Below, in pieces: positions 7,735 through 16,380 of a stretch of DNA of 32,377 nt. How positions within the stretch are numbered: position 1 is the first letter of the stretch; each line of letters starts with the position of its first letter. The stretch lies in contig JBJFDJ010000030.1 in NCBI GenBank assembly GCA_051889975.1, forward strand, positions 1-32,377. Reading direction: 5' to 3'. Under the pieces are notes generated by a model that worked only from the letters and a program-made list of their open reading frames with translations, was not told the origin of the DNA and searched no databases. The DNA comes from UBA9845 sp051889975. Lineage in GTDB: Bacteria; Bacillota; Clostridia; Christensenellales; UBA1242. The translations under genes were made by a program, and so were the position numbers.

Positions 7735-9168
7735 TTATTTGCCACAAATAATATTTTTCACAGTTTCAAAATCGTTGTAAAACAGCCTTTTGTCGCCAAC
7801 AATTTGATAGGTTTCACTGCCCTTGCCAACAATTAACACATTTGTGTTTTCGCCTGCCAAACAAAGTGCTTTTTTAATTGCATTTTTGCGATTTTCTATA
7901 AAAAAGCATTTTGCGTTTGTTTGACGGACGCCTTGTTTGATTTCCCACATAATACGCCTTGCGTTTTCGCTTGCAGGGTTGTCACTTGTTAAAATAACTA
8001 TTTCACAAAACCTGCCTGCAAGTCTGCCCATTTTAAAGCGTTTGTAACTATCTCTCTCGCCCGGGCACCCAAAAACTATTATGTTTTTATTTTTAGATAT
8101 TTTTTTTATGGTGGAAAGCAAGTTTTTTAGGCTATCATAGGTGTGTGCATAATCAATAATAATTTTGCATTTTTGCCCTAAACTTACATTTTGCATTCGT
8201 CCACTTAAACCATTAAGTGTTTTAATTGCTTTTTCTACATCAAAATTTTTGCCAAGCATTTTAACAACGCAAACAGCACAGGCAACATTATATAAATTAA
8301 ATTCACCAATTAAGTTTGATTTTATTTTGTAACAATTGTTGCCAAAAGATAGGTTAAAACTCGTTTGCCCAATTGAAAAACTAGCATTAGTTATCAAAAT
8401 GTCATTGCATTTTTTTTTGCCAAAACAAACAGTTTTGTTTGGATATTTTTGCTTTATTTTGTTGCCTATTTTATCATCGCCAAACACAACAAAACACTTG
8501 CCACCATCAAAAAAAGATAGTTTTGTTTGCTGATATTGTAAATCTGTTTTAAAAAAATCTAAATGGTCGGTTTTTACATTTGTCAAAACCTTAACGGCAA
8601 AATCTATGCCATAAACTTTGTTATAAAAAATTGCGTGTGCACTAACTTCCATAACAACATATTCTATTTTTGCACGCACCATTTTTGCAAAAATTTCAAA
8701 CAGTTCAATGCTGTCTGGCGTTGTCAATTTTGCTTTTTGTTGTTTGTTTTCAATAAAAATTCCACTTGTGCCAATAATGCCAACTCGTTTTTTGTTAAAC
8801 CGTAAAATGTGCCCAATAATATAACTTGTGCTCGTTTTTCCATTTGTTCCAGTTATGCCAATTATCTTTAATTTTTTTTGTGGATTTCCAAAAAAATTTG
8901 CAGAGATAACTGCCATAACTTTTCTTACATCATTAACAATTATTTGTGTTATGTCAAAATCTAATTTTTTTGTGCAAACAACTGCAACTGCGCCATTTTT
9001 TATGGCATTGGCAACAAAGTTTTCGCCATTTGTGTTTGTGCCGTGCAGACAGAAAAAAAGTCCGTTTTTGACGGCTTTTTTGCTATCAAAAAACAAACTT
9101 TTTATGTTAACATTTAAGTTTCCAACAAAATCAAAATTAATATCTTTTAAAAGATTGCTTAAAATCAT
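7735..9168 (-). CDS. murE: UDP-N-acetylmuramoyl-tripeptide synthetase MurE (DNPA type)
   Basis: MurE adds the third amino acid of the stem peptide (L-Lys or meso-diaminopimelate) in the cytoplasm. The 477 residues contain the ATP loop GTNGKTS (107-113), MEVSAHA (173-179), the carbamylated-lysine region around TKLSFFD, SGRMQ (322-326) and DYAHTYDSL (339-347). The substrate-selecting motif is DNPA at 396-399. DNPR is the meso-DAP signature and DNPA occurs in Lys-adding enzymes such as that of S. aureus, so a Lys-type or other non-DAP wall is suggested. The GKGHE motif reads GKGSE (448-452) and the usual YAHTPD has Tyr in place of Pro. The start follows an AGGGGAAG site that overlaps the stop of the PBP gene, 8 bases upstream, so the two are tightly coupled. 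Confidence 0.93.
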   Translation of the reverse strand: MILSNLLKDINFDFVGNLNVNIKSLFFDSKKAVKNGLFFCLHGTNTNGENFVANAIKNGAVAVVCTKKLDFDITQIIVNDVRKVMAVISANFFGNPQKKLKIIGITGTNGKTSTSYIIGHILRFNKKRVGIIGTSGIFIENKQQKAKLTTPDSIELFEIFAKMVRAKIEYVVMEVSAHAIFYNKVYGIDFAVKVLTNVKTDHLDFFKTDLQYQQTKLSFFDGGKCFVVFGDDKIGNKIKQKYPNKTVCFGKKKCNDILITNASFSIGQTSFNLSFGNNCYKIKSNLIGEFNLYNVACAVCVVKMLGKNFDVEKAIKTLNGLSGRMQNVSLGQKCKIIIDYAHTYDSLKNLLSTIKKISKNKNIIVFGCPGERDSYKRFKMGRLAGRFCEIVILTSDNPASENARRIMWEIKQGVRQTNAKCFFIENRKNAIKKALCLAGENTNVLIVGKGSETYQIVGDKRLFYNDFETVKNIICGK

Positions 9169-9176
9169 AACTTCCC

Positions 9177-11093
9177 CTATTGAGTAGATATGATAACAAT
9201 TCCATTTTTGTATAACATTGTTGTTGGCGCTGGATATTGTTTTGTTACAACTCCACCTTCGCCATCTAATTCATACTGAAGCCCTAAATTTGTTATTATG
9301 CCAATGGCTTTTGACAAACTCATGCCAACAATGTTTGGCATTTCAATGTTCTTTTCCACTGCTTTTAAGTCATCTTGCAAAGTTTCATCGGGCTGAATAT
9401 TTTTGTATTTGATGATGCCCTGCAAAACAGTTTTTGCATAAGGTGTTGCAACAATACTGCCAAAATAATTGCCACTTGTTGGCCTGTCAACCACAACCAA
9501 AATGACATATTGTGGGTTGTCGGCCGGGAAAGCGCCCACAAAACTAGAAATATACTCGCCAGTCTTTCCACTTGAAGTCATGAGTTCGGTCGTGCCTGTT
9601 TTGCCCGAAACTCTGTAACCGGGTATAAAACTTTCTATGGCGTTGGCTTTAACAATGACTTGTTCTAACATATATTTTATCTTTTCGCTTGTCTCTTCAC
9701 TGATAACTCGTCTAACAGCAACAGGAGAAAACGCCTTTTCAAAACTGCCAGCCGAACTAGAAATTTTGCTAACAAAATATGGCTGATAAAGTGTGCCACC
9801 ATTTATGACACTGCTAATTGCCCTGATTTGCTGAATTGGAGTGACTGCAATTGCTTGCCCAAAGCCCATGCGCGCAAGGTCAACTTTTTTTGCCACATCA
9901 GCGTCCATAACAATGCCAGCACTTTCCCCAGAAAAATCTACGCCTGTTAGGTTGCCAAATCCATATTTTTCAAAATATTCATACATTCTATCTTTGCCAA
10001 GCCTTAACGCAAGGTCAACAAACACGCTGTTGCAACTGTTGTTTAAACCGTCCACCATTGTTTGACTGCCATGCCCATGAAGTCGCCAGCACTTAATTTT
10101 TTCGCCATCCACTATTCTGTAACCCGGGTCATAAAATGTGTCGTTTAAACTTGTAACGCCTTCTTCTAGCGCCGCTGCCGTCGTTAACACCTTAAATGTG
10201 CTACCTGGCTCATATACATCAACAATCGCCTTGTTTTTGCTGTTATTTAGCAACTCTTGTATGTTATCTCTTGGCAAGTTGTTTAAATCAAAACTTGGCT
10301 TTTGCGCATCTGCCAAAATTTCGCCAGTGTTGGGGTCCATAACAATGATTTGTGCACTTGATGGCTTTTCAACAAGCATTATGTTTTCACATGCTTCTTC
10401 GCATAATTTTTGAATTTGATAGTCAATCGTCAAGGTTAAATTGTTGCCTGCAATACTTGGCACATAACTATCCAAAGTGTTATAGAGTTCCTTGCCCTTT
10501 ATGTCGCTTTGCACTTCGCTGTAACCATCAATGCCTTGCAAAAATTTGTCATAATACAATTCAAGCCCACTTTGCCCAATGTTGTCAATTGTTGTATAAC
10601 CCAAAACTTGAGTTAAAAAATCGCCATAAGGATAATATCGTTTGTTGTTTTCGCTGTAATAAATGCCACCAACCGAACTGTTTTTTAGTTCTTTTGCAAC
10701 CGAACTTTCAACTTGCATTTTGATAAGACTTTCACTAACTTTTGCATTTGTTACTTTTGCATAAACTGTGTCATAATTTAAATCTAGTTTTTTAGATAAC
10801 AAACTTGCAACTTCTTGTGGGTTGGTCACATTGCTGTGGCGCACATATATGTCATAAGTCGTGTAACTTACAGCAAGCACAACTCCGTTACGGTCATAAA
10901 TTATGCCACGCTCGGCATTAATGGGAAGGTCACGCGTCCACTGTTCTTCGGCTTTTGTTTGCAAAAATTCTGCCCTAAAAACTTGCAGATAAAAAAGTCG
11001 GCAAAACAGGGCAATAAAAATAGAGATTAGTAGCAAAATCATTGCTATTAATCTCTTTTGCATAGAAAGAACTGTGTGAATTTTGGCTTTCAA
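9177..11093 (-). CDS. Class B penicillin-binding protein with PASTA domain (PBP2/SpoVD-like)
   Basis: This is the transpeptidase partner of FtsW at the septum or spore cortex. From the N-terminus it has one membrane helix (about residues 17-37 of the proposed product), the PBP dimerisation domain (RGIIYDRNGVVLAVS), then the transpeptidase domain with the active-site STFK tetrad (in EPGSTFKVLTTAAALEEG), SCN (NNSCNSVFVD) and KTG (VSGKTGTTELM). It ends with a PASTA domain from MPNIVGMSLSKAIGIITNLGL. I place the start at TTG 11091-11093, eight bases after GGAGG (11102-11106), giving 638 residues. Longer versions run further into the preceding ftsL-like gene without a ribosome site. A PASTA-bearing PBP2 next to murE is the arrangement of Gram-positive spoVD/pbpB. 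Which of the two it is cannot be told from one copy. Confidence 0.92.
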   Translation of the reverse strand: MKAKIHTVLSMQKRLIAMILLLISIFIALFCRLFYLQVFRAEFLQTKAEEQWTRDLPINAERGIIYDRNGVVLAVSYTTYDIYVRHSNVTNPQEVASLLSKKLDLNYDTVYAKVTNAKVSESLIKMQVESSVAKELKNSSVGGIYYSENNKRYYPYGDFLTQVLGYTTIDNIGQSGLELYYDKFLQGIDGYSEVQSDIKGKELYNTLDSYVPSIAGNNLTLTIDYQIQKLCEEACENIMLVEKPSSAQIIVMDPNTGEILADAQKPSFDLNNLPRDNIQELLNNSKNKAIVDVYEPGSTFKVLTTAAALEEGVTSLNDTFYDPGYRIVDGEKIKCWRLHGHGSQTMVDGLNNSCNSVFVDLALRLGKDRMYEYFEKYGFGNLTGVDFSGESAGIVMDADVAKKVDLARMGFGQAIAVTPIQQIRAISSVINGGTLYQPYFVSKISSSAGSFEKAFSPVAVRRVISEETSEKIKYMLEQVIVKANAIESFIPGYRVSGKTGTTELMTSSGKTGEYISSFVGAFPADNPQYVILVVVDRPTSGNYFGSIVATPYAKTVLQGIIKYKNIQPDETLQDDLKAVEKNIEMPNIVGMSLSKAIGIITNLGLQYELDGEGGVVTKQYPAPTTMLYKNGIVIISTQ

Positions 11094-11097
11094 GGTG

Positions 11098-11823
11098 TTA
11101 TCCTCCAAACAAACTTCTAATAAAATTGCAAATATCATCAAAGAAATTTGTTTGTCCTTGGTAATCTTCTACTACATTTTTTTCGTTTAGTTGGATTTCA
11201 ATATTGTTTTTTGGCTCAACTTCTGTTAAACCCAACTCACTTGCATTGTTTTTAATTTCTTGTTCGTCGGTTAGTTTGCCAATATCTTTAATTGTGTTTT
11301 GTATGTCTTTGTTTATATCGGTTATGCTTGACGATGTTTGTTCAATGCTATCATTTAATTTGTTGATGTTTATGGCATTTGTTATTGTTAAGGCAGAAAG
11401 CATAATTATGATAACTGCAAAACATACAAGCCAAACTTTTGCCTTTTGTTTTAACCTAAAAGATGGCTTCTCTGCTGATTTTTCAACCAAAAAAGTTTCT
11501 TTTTGTGGCACATAGTCATCTTGTTGTGTAACAAACTTTTCAAATTCATTTGTTTCGGCTTTTTTTTCTTGTTTTTTTGGCACATAAGTTTGAACAACAT
11601 CGTATTTTTTATAAACTTTGTTTAAGTTGCTGTTATTGTAATTTGTAAAACTTTGAGTTTCCTTTTTTATTGTTTTGTTTTCTTGTTGTCGTGTTGGTCT
11701 ATAAAACATTTCAACAAGGTCATCTTGTCCTTTTGCTATGCTTGGTTGTTCGTTTGCAATTTGATTGTTATCAACATCAGTTTCTGGCTCGGCAACCAAA
11801 ATATCACTTTCGTGCTCGTTCAT
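11098..11823 (-). CDS. FtsL/DivIC-like septum protein with long disordered N-terminus
   Basis: Small bitopic coiled-coil proteins of the FtsL type join FtsQ and the FtsW-PBP pair. Position (between rsmH and the PBP) and layout support this: a membrane helix at about residues 130-150 (VWLVCFAVIIIMLSALTI), then a heptad-rich helix (KLNDSIEQTSSSITDINKDIQ) and an ELGLTEVEP segment like that which closes the FtsL/DivIC coiled coil. At 241 residues it is about twice the usual size. The extra 125 N-terminal residues are cytoplasmic, acidic and then Lys/Gln-rich with no fold I recognise. The start has GGGGGTGAG upstream. The stop codon TAA lies inside the start region of the PBP gene, whose GGAGG is in this gene's last codons. 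Confidence 0.78.
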   Translation of the reverse strand: MNEHESDILVAEPETDVDNNQIANEQPSIAKGQDDLVEMFYRPTRQQENKTIKKETQSFTNYNNSNLNKVYKKYDVVQTYVPKKQEKKAETNEFEKFVTQQDDYVPQKETFLVEKSAEKPSFRLKQKAKVWLVCFAVIIIMLSALTITNAININKLNDSIEQTSSSITDINKDIQNTIKDIGKLTDEQEIKNNASELGLTEVEPKNNIEIQLNEKNVVEDYQGQTNFFDDICNFIRSLFGG

Positions 11824-11852
11824 ATTATACTCACCCCCTTAACAAAATATCA

Positions 11853-12788
11853 CTAAATTATTTTTTCGGCAATTCGTAATTTGGCACTTAAACTGCGAGA
11901 ATTTTCCTTTTGTTCTTTGTCATTTGCCACCAAAGGTTTTTTGTTAACTAATTTTATGCTTGCCTTGTGGCCACACACACAAATTGGAATGTTTTTTGGA
12001 CATATGCAATCTGTTGCGCAAAGTTTAAAGGCGTCTTTAACAATTCGGTCTTCTAAACTATGAAAAGTTATAATTGCAATTCTGCCACCCTTTTTTAACC
12101 TTGCAATCATTTCATAAATGGCTTGTTGTAGTCCAGTTAATTCTCTGTTAACTTCTATTCTTATTGCCTGAAAAACTCGTTTGCAAGGATTTCCCTTTGC
12201 AATTTGCACTTTTTTTGGCACAGAATTTTTTATAATTTCGGCAAGTTCCAAAGTTGTTTTGATGGGTTTTGATTTTCTTGCTTCTGCTATATTTTTAACA
12301 ATATTTTTTGTAAAAGGTTCTTCGCCATATTCATAAAATATTTTTGCAAGTTGACTTTCGGTGTATGTGTTTACAACATCAAAAGCCGTTAGCGTATTTG
12401 TTTGGTCCATGCGCATATCAAGTGGGGCGTCTTTTGTGTAACTAAAACCCCTTTCGGCATTGTCAAGTTGATAACTGCTAACTCCAAGGTCAAGCAAAAC
12501 GCCATCTATCTTGTCAATTTTTAAGTCATCCAAAACTCTGTTAAAATCTTTAAAATCAGCCTTTACGGTAACAAAATTGTTGCCTATGGCAGAAAGTCTT
12601 TTTGTGCTGACGTTGAGTGCATCGTCATCTTTGTCGGTGGCAATTAAAAGCCCACCATTTAAACGCTTTAAAATTTCACTGCTGTGACCCGCCCCACCAA
12701 GAGTGCCATCAAAATATATGCCATTGCTTTTGATATTTAACCCTTGCAAGCACTCGTCAAGCATTATGGGAATATGTTTAAATTCCAT
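11853..12788 (-). CDS. rsmH: 16S rRNA (cytosine1402-N4)-methyltransferase RsmH
   Basis: RsmH (MraW) methylates C1402 in the P-site region of 16S rRNA using S-adenosylmethionine. Motifs are the N-terminal MEFKHIPIMLDECLQGL, the SAM loop FDGTLGGAGHSSEIL, GVLLDLGVSSYQLDNAERGFSY, NRELTGLQQA and ITFHSLEDRIVK, with a Cys-rich CICPKNIPICVCGHK stretch near the end. The start at ATG 12786-12788 has AAGGTG just upstream and matches the usual N-terminus; a longer frame to 12806 has no ribosome site. It overlaps the preceding zinc-finger gene by 11 bases. mraZ, which normally stands before rsmH, is missing; here the dcw block is entered from two unrelated genes. Confidence 0.95.
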   Translation of the reverse strand: MEFKHIPIMLDECLQGLNIKSNGIYFDGTLGGAGHSSEILKRLNGGLLIATDKDDDALNVSTKRLSAIGNNFVTVKADFKDFNRVLDDLKIDKIDGVLLDLGVSSYQLDNAERGFSYTKDAPLDMRMDQTNTLTAFDVVNTYTESQLAKIFYEYGEEPFTKNIVKNIAEARKSKPIKTTLELAEIIKNSVPKKVQIAKGNPCKRVFQAIRIEVNRELTGLQQAIYEMIARLKKGGRIAIITFHSLEDRIVKDAFKLCATDCICPKNIPICVCGHKASIKLVNKKPLVANDKEQKENSRSLSAKLRIAEKII

Positions 12789-13164
12789 TTGACACCTTGT
12801 CAACATCTAACAAAAGTTGTTTTAGTTTTGAAATTTTAACAATTGTGCGCACAAGTAGCAAAACACTTACAACTGCAAAAATTCCACCAAATATTGCGCC
12901 CCAAATTATAAGTGATTGCTCTGCATCTCCATTTTTTATATCCATGGCATAAAACGCAAAAAACAAAGCAATGCACAGCACACTTAAAATGTTTGCAAAT
13001 AACCCCCTTTTGTAGTTAACAAGCAAACTATTTAACTTTTCTTTTGAGCAACTTGGGCATGCGTCATAATAATTTTGAATATTTTGACATTCACTGCAAA
13101 TTGGCTTTCCACATATTCTGCAATTTGTTATTTCTTGTTTGTTTTTATGTATATGACAACTCAT
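12778..13164 (-). CDS. B-box-like zinc-finger membrane protein
   Basis: A 128-residue protein whose first 45 residues hold a Cys/His set of B-box zinc-finger type (SCHIHKNKQEITNCRICGKPICSECQ, then DACPSC), enough for two zinc sites. Two hydrophobic segments follow (about residues 55-75 and 87-107), then a short basic helix, so the finger faces the cytoplasm or is membrane-tethered. Such B-box plus membrane proteins are common in Firmicutes but have no established function. The start is the ATG at 13164, seven bases after AAGGAG (13172-13177); the upstream ATG at 13170 is too close to that site. The gene is tightly coupled to the phosphoesterase upstream and overlaps rsmH, so it is expressed with the division cluster. 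Confidence 0.75.
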   Translation of the reverse strand: MSCHIHKNKQEITNCRICGKPICSECQNIQNYYDACPSCSKEKLNSLLVNYKRGLFANILSVLCIALFFAFYAMDIKNGDAEQSLIIWGAIFGGIFAVVSVLLLVRTIVKISKLKQLLLDVDKVSNGI

Positions 13165-13166
13165 AA

Positions 13167-13877
13167 TCATTCTCCTTTTTCACTTATTAACACCAACTCA
13201 TTGTCAACTTTATCGCAACTTGTTAAGTAATACTCTATGCCGTTTTTTTCAATCAGTTTTTGTCCCCTACTGTTTTTGCCATGCAAGTGACCATAAACAC
13301 ATTTTTTGACATTGTAACTTTCCATCAGCCTGGTAAAATCACTGTCTTCAAACCTGCTGTTAAATGGTGGATAATGTATCATACAAATTAGTTCATCACC
13401 TGCTTGCAACTTGTCCTTTGCACTTTTTAACGACAACTCCAGCCTTAAATATTCTCTGTTGAGCATTTTTTTGTCGTCTTGCGTTGTTTGCAAGCAATTT
13501 TCTGGCACCGTCCAACCCCTTGTGCCACAAAACACATAGCCATCAAGTCGCAAACTATCATTTTGAAGTATGTAACAATCTTTTGGCAAAAGAGTTCTTA
13601 TGGCAGTTGGACTTTTCCACCAATAGTCATGGTTGCCACGAATAAAAACTTTTTTGCCGTTGAGTTTTGCAATTTCGGTCAAATCTTTTTGCGCATCTTC
13701 AACTTTCATTGCCCAACTTATGTCGCCTGCAATTAAAACAATGTCATTTGCGCCAACTTTTTTTTGCCAATCGGCAGAAATCTTTTCCCAATGCCCTTCC
13801 CAAACAGGTCCAAATATATTCATGGGTTTGTTACAAGTTAAACTTAAATGCAAATCGCTTATAGAGTAAACTTTCAT
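13167..13877 (-). CDS. Calcineurin-like metallophosphoesterase
   Basis: A 236-residue dimetal phosphoesterase with the complete motif set: SDLHLS (7-12), GDISWAMK, the GNHDYWW motif (GNH near residue 81), MIHYPPFN, and GHLHG near residue 195. The SDLHL opening, WEGHWEKI segment and length match a cytoplasmic family found next to division or wall genes in Firmicutes, whose substrate is not known. No signal peptide or membrane segment is present, and no Shine-Dalgarno sequence precedes the ATG. It heads the transcription unit running into the zinc-finger gene, rsmH and the dcw block. Substrate could be a phosphodiester, nucleotide or lipid head group; the sequence does not decide. Confidence 0.85.
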   Translation of the reverse strand: MKVYSISDLHLSLTCNKPMNIFGPVWEGHWEKISADWQKKVGANDIVLIAGDISWAMKVEDAQKDLTEIAKLNGKKVFIRGNHDYWWKSPTAIRTLLPKDCYILQNDSLRLDGYVFCGTRGWTVPENCLQTTQDDKKMLNREYLRLELSLKSAKDKLQAGDELICMIHYPPFNSRFEDSDFTRLMESYNVKKCVYGHLHGKNSRGQKLIEKNGIEYYLTSCDKVDNELVLISEKGE

Positions 13878-14047
13878 ATATTAATTATTGCATAATTTAA
13901 ATGTTTTTGCAACAAAAATGACTTTTGTATTTTGCAAATAGTTGTCAAAAAAACAATGAATTGAAAATATAGTTTAGTTTTTAAAAAAACCTGCATTAGC
14001 ATATTTAAATGCTCATAAAAAATATAAAAAATTTTTTAAAATAAAAA

Positions 14048-14071
14048 CAGAACTTAAAAAATTAAGTTCTG
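14048..14071 (-). terminator. Terminator after the E2-like acyltransferase gene
   Basis: CAGAACTTAA (14048-14057) and TTAAGTTCTG (14062-14071) form a perfect 10-bp stem with an AAAA loop. On the minus strand a T-rich tract follows immediately. It lies 12 bases after the stop codon. Confidence 0.85.
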
Positions 14072-14082
14072 CAAAAAATTAA

Positions 14083-15024
14083 TTACACTGCTTTTGCAAG
14101 TTTGCGTTGCTGTTTAAGTTCTTTTTTTAACAACTTTTTTTGTTCTTTTAAATGTTTTTTTGTGTATGCTTTTAGTTCTTCTGGAATTTCAAAATTTTCT
14201 TCTAAAAGTTTTGGATTTTGCAAATATTTGCGTATGAGTTTGATGCTCTTTGCATAATAAAAGCCGTCACAAATTCTCTCATCAATAACAGTTCCAATTT
14301 TGATGACTTTGCCAGTTTCAATGTTTCCGGTTTCTGGGTTAACAACTGGGCAAAAATGTTCTTTGCCAAGCCCAACAAAAAGACCAGTTGTTCCAAAGTC
14401 ATATATGTGGTGATAAACATAGTCTGTTGAAATGCTTTTCATATTTGTTAAAAAGCAACTTGTGTGAAATGGACTTACATCAATGATTGATTTTGGCAAG
14501 CAACCATGTCTGTCCATATATTTAAACAAATTTACTGCAAATTTTAACAATCCATTTGGTATTTTGTTTAAAATTCTTGCCATATCATCGGTGTCGTTTG
14601 CTTTGTCGGTGCCTTTGTTTGCCAAGATTTCGTCATCAATTTTCTTTTTAATTTCAAAAATATTTTCTTCGCCAGTAAATCTCATTTTAACAGTTGTTTC
14701 GCCTGCTTTTTCAGTGAGTTGTTTTTTAACTGTGAACGAAATATATATTCCATCGCGTTGAAAAAGTCTGCCATTCATAACAAAACGATTCAACTGTGGC
14801 TTTTCGGCATACATACGAACAAGCGCTGCCATGATGATGTGCATATATGTAAGTTTAACACCCTTTTCTGCCATTTCACTTATATACTCGTCCATTGCTT
14901 CACATCTTGCATCAAGCCTAAATTGAACTTGTGCATCATATCTTCTTGGCATTATGTGAGATGTGAGTTTAACAATTGGGTCAGCCCCCTTAACAATAAC
15001 GCCATCACTTCTGTGATTAAACAT
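14083..15024 (-). CDS. Stand-alone 2-oxoacid dehydrogenase E2 / CAT-fold homologue lacking the catalytic His
   Basis: The 313 residues resemble the catalytic domain of dihydrolipoamide acyltransferases and chloramphenicol acetyltransferase, without lipoyl or subunit-binding domains. Family marks are LTYMHIIMAALVRMYAEKPQLNRFVMNGRLFQRDGIYISFTVKK in the first half and the C-terminal VIDERICDGFYYAKSIKLIRKYLQNP. The active-site motif HxxxDG (DHRVVDG in E2) here reads DERICDG, so the general-base His is replaced by Glu. A Lys-rich tail of about 40 residues follows. No E1 or E3 gene is nearby. Stand-alone copies of this type occur in Firmicutes; whether this one acylates anything is doubtful. The start has GGAG about 9 bases upstream. 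It is a single-gene unit with its own terminator. Confidence 0.75.
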   Translation of the reverse strand: MFNHRSDGVIVKGADPIVKLTSHIMPRRYDAQVQFRLDARCEAMDEYISEMAEKGVKLTYMHIIMAALVRMYAEKPQLNRFVMNGRLFQRDGIYISFTVKKQLTEKAGETTVKMRFTGEENIFEIKKKIDDEILANKGTDKANDTDDMARILNKIPNGLLKFAVNLFKYMDRHGCLPKSIIDVSPFHTSCFLTNMKSISTDYVYHHIYDFGTTGLFVGLGKEHFCPVVNPETGNIETGKVIKIGTVIDERICDGFYYAKSIKLIRKYLQNPKLLEENFEIPEELKAYTKKHLKEQKKLLKKELKQQRKLAKAV

Positions 15025-15228
15025 AAAAATTCTCCAAAAAATAAAATTATTGTCAATAAAACAATGAGAGTATTATATCACAAAAAACCAAATGTTGCAA
15101 CAAGATAATTTACTTTAAAAACAAAACACAACTTTTTTTAACAGGAAAATGTTGGCAAAATATTTAATAAATTTGCAAAATTACAACAAGTACAAAAATA
15201 GTTTTAAAAATAATTATTAATTTTAAAC

Positions 15229-15579
15229 CTATTGTTTTTTAAGCAAAACAATTGTTATGCCATTGTTGTAATTGCTTAAATCTGGGTCAAAGACAAGTTC
15301 GGGCAAAGCTGTTAAAATGTAGTTGTTTTGCCTTGCAAAAAAACCAAACTTTTCGGCTGGAATATAATCTAAAATTTTGTGTTGCCTTTTTAACTCAAAA
15401 AGTCTATCGTGCGCCTGTCTTTTAATCTCGCCACCCACCCCATGTGAGCCATAACCATGAATGACTTTTAACGCAAGCGTGTCACTATTTTTAAGCCGTT
15501 CAATTTCAATTTCCATATTTGCAACGGCAACATCTGCTGGTGGAAAGTCAGTTTTTATGTTTATTGTTTCAATTTTCAT
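15229..15579 (-). CDS. Smr-domain protein
   Basis: A 116-residue protein whose core LALKVIHGYGSHGVGGEIKRQAHDRLFEL is the Smr domain signature (HGxGxGxL-type loop), the nicking or RNA-cleaving endonuclease module known from the C-terminus of MutS2 and from free-standing Smr proteins. The upstream IETINIKTDFPPADVAVANMEIEIERLK matches the strand-helix that begins the domain. The ATG at 15577-15579 has AAAGGT six bases ahead; a longer frame to 15621 adds a basic 14-residue piece without a ribosome site. Substrate (DNA branch, RNA or ribosome collision) is not predictable. It follows rsmD by 69 bases and is probably co-transcribed with it. Confidence 0.75.
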   Translation of the reverse strand: MKIETINIKTDFPPADVAVANMEIEIERLKNSDTLALKVIHGYGSHGVGGEIKRQAHDRLFELKRQHKILDYIPAEKFGFFARQNNYILTALPELVFDPDLSNYNNGITIVLLKKQ

Positions 15580-15648
15580 TTGCTTACCTTTTTTAAATTT
15601 TTTTAATAATAATATGTGCATACTTATGCATTTAATTGCATATTTATT

Positions 15649-16203
15649 CTATTTTAAATCATCAGAATTTAAGTATGTTAAAAATTTTCCACCATATTTT
15701 TTTGTGGTTGCAAAAGGATAGTTTGTTTTTATGTGGTCATTTTTTGAAAGGTCATGCTCCCAAACAATCAACGCATTTTCGTTTAATATATTAAGTTTGG
15801 CAATTTGCAAAATAACATCTTCGGCAAAATCTGTTTTGTAAGGTGGGTCCAAAAAAATTATATCAAAAGATTTTTTGGTGTTTTTAAAACTTGTTAATGC
15901 ACTTAAATAATCACAGTTTAACACTTGCGCATTTGCTACATTAATTATTGACAAATTTTTTTTAATAAGTTTTATTGCCTCAACATTTTTATCAACAAAA
16001 CAAACTTCTTTTGCGCCACGGCTCAAGGCTTCTATGCCAATTGCGCCTGTGCCAGAAAACAAGTCCAAAAATGAGCAATCTAAAATTTTAAAACCAATTT
16101 TGTCAAATAATGCTTCTCTTATTAAATCACTTGTTGGGCGAGTTGTTGACAACTCAAAAGTGTTTAATTTTTTACCTTTAAATTTTCCTGCAATAATTCT
16201 CAT
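15649..16203 (-). CDS. rsmD: 16S rRNA (guanine966-N2)-methyltransferase RsmD
   Basis: RsmD methylates G966 in helix 31 of 16S rRNA with S-adenosylmethionine. The 184 residues are of family length. MRIIAGKFKGKKL and TRPTSDLIREALFDKI open the protein, the SAM loop is DLFSGTGAIGIEALSRGA (47-64) and the catalytic DPPY is at 119-122 (FLDPPYKTD). No Shine-Dalgarno sequence precedes the ATG; TAAAAT at 16210-16215 is at the distance expected for a leaderless transcript. In many Firmicutes rsmD is followed by coaD, which is not here; the Smr gene follows instead. Confidence 0.93.
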   Translation of the reverse strand: MRIIAGKFKGKKLNTFELSTTRPTSDLIREALFDKIGFKILDCSFLDLFSGTGAIGIEALSRGAKEVCFVDKNVEAIKLIKKNLSIINVANAQVLNCDYLSALTSFKNTKKSFDIIFLDPPYKTDFAEDVILQIAKLNILNENALIVWEHDLSKNDHIKTNYPFATTKKYGGKFLTYLNSDDLK

Positions 16204-16380
16204 AATTAAATTTTAATGCAAAATTTAATTTTTTGCTATTATTTAAAACAAAAATAACAAAAATTATGCTTAAATTTAACGATTTTTAATTAAATTTTCA
16301 AAATAAAACACATTTATGCTATTTTTTTTAACTCTGCAAAAAAATGACAGGGTTGTTTTTATTGTTAAACAAAATTATCA

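Noticed and set aside
9841..10723. Several plus-strand open frames of 70-120 codons inside the PBP and other dcw genes
   Set aside because: They lie opposite strongly conserved genes, lack ribosome sites and have no recognisable content; AT-rich genes read backwards produce such shadows.
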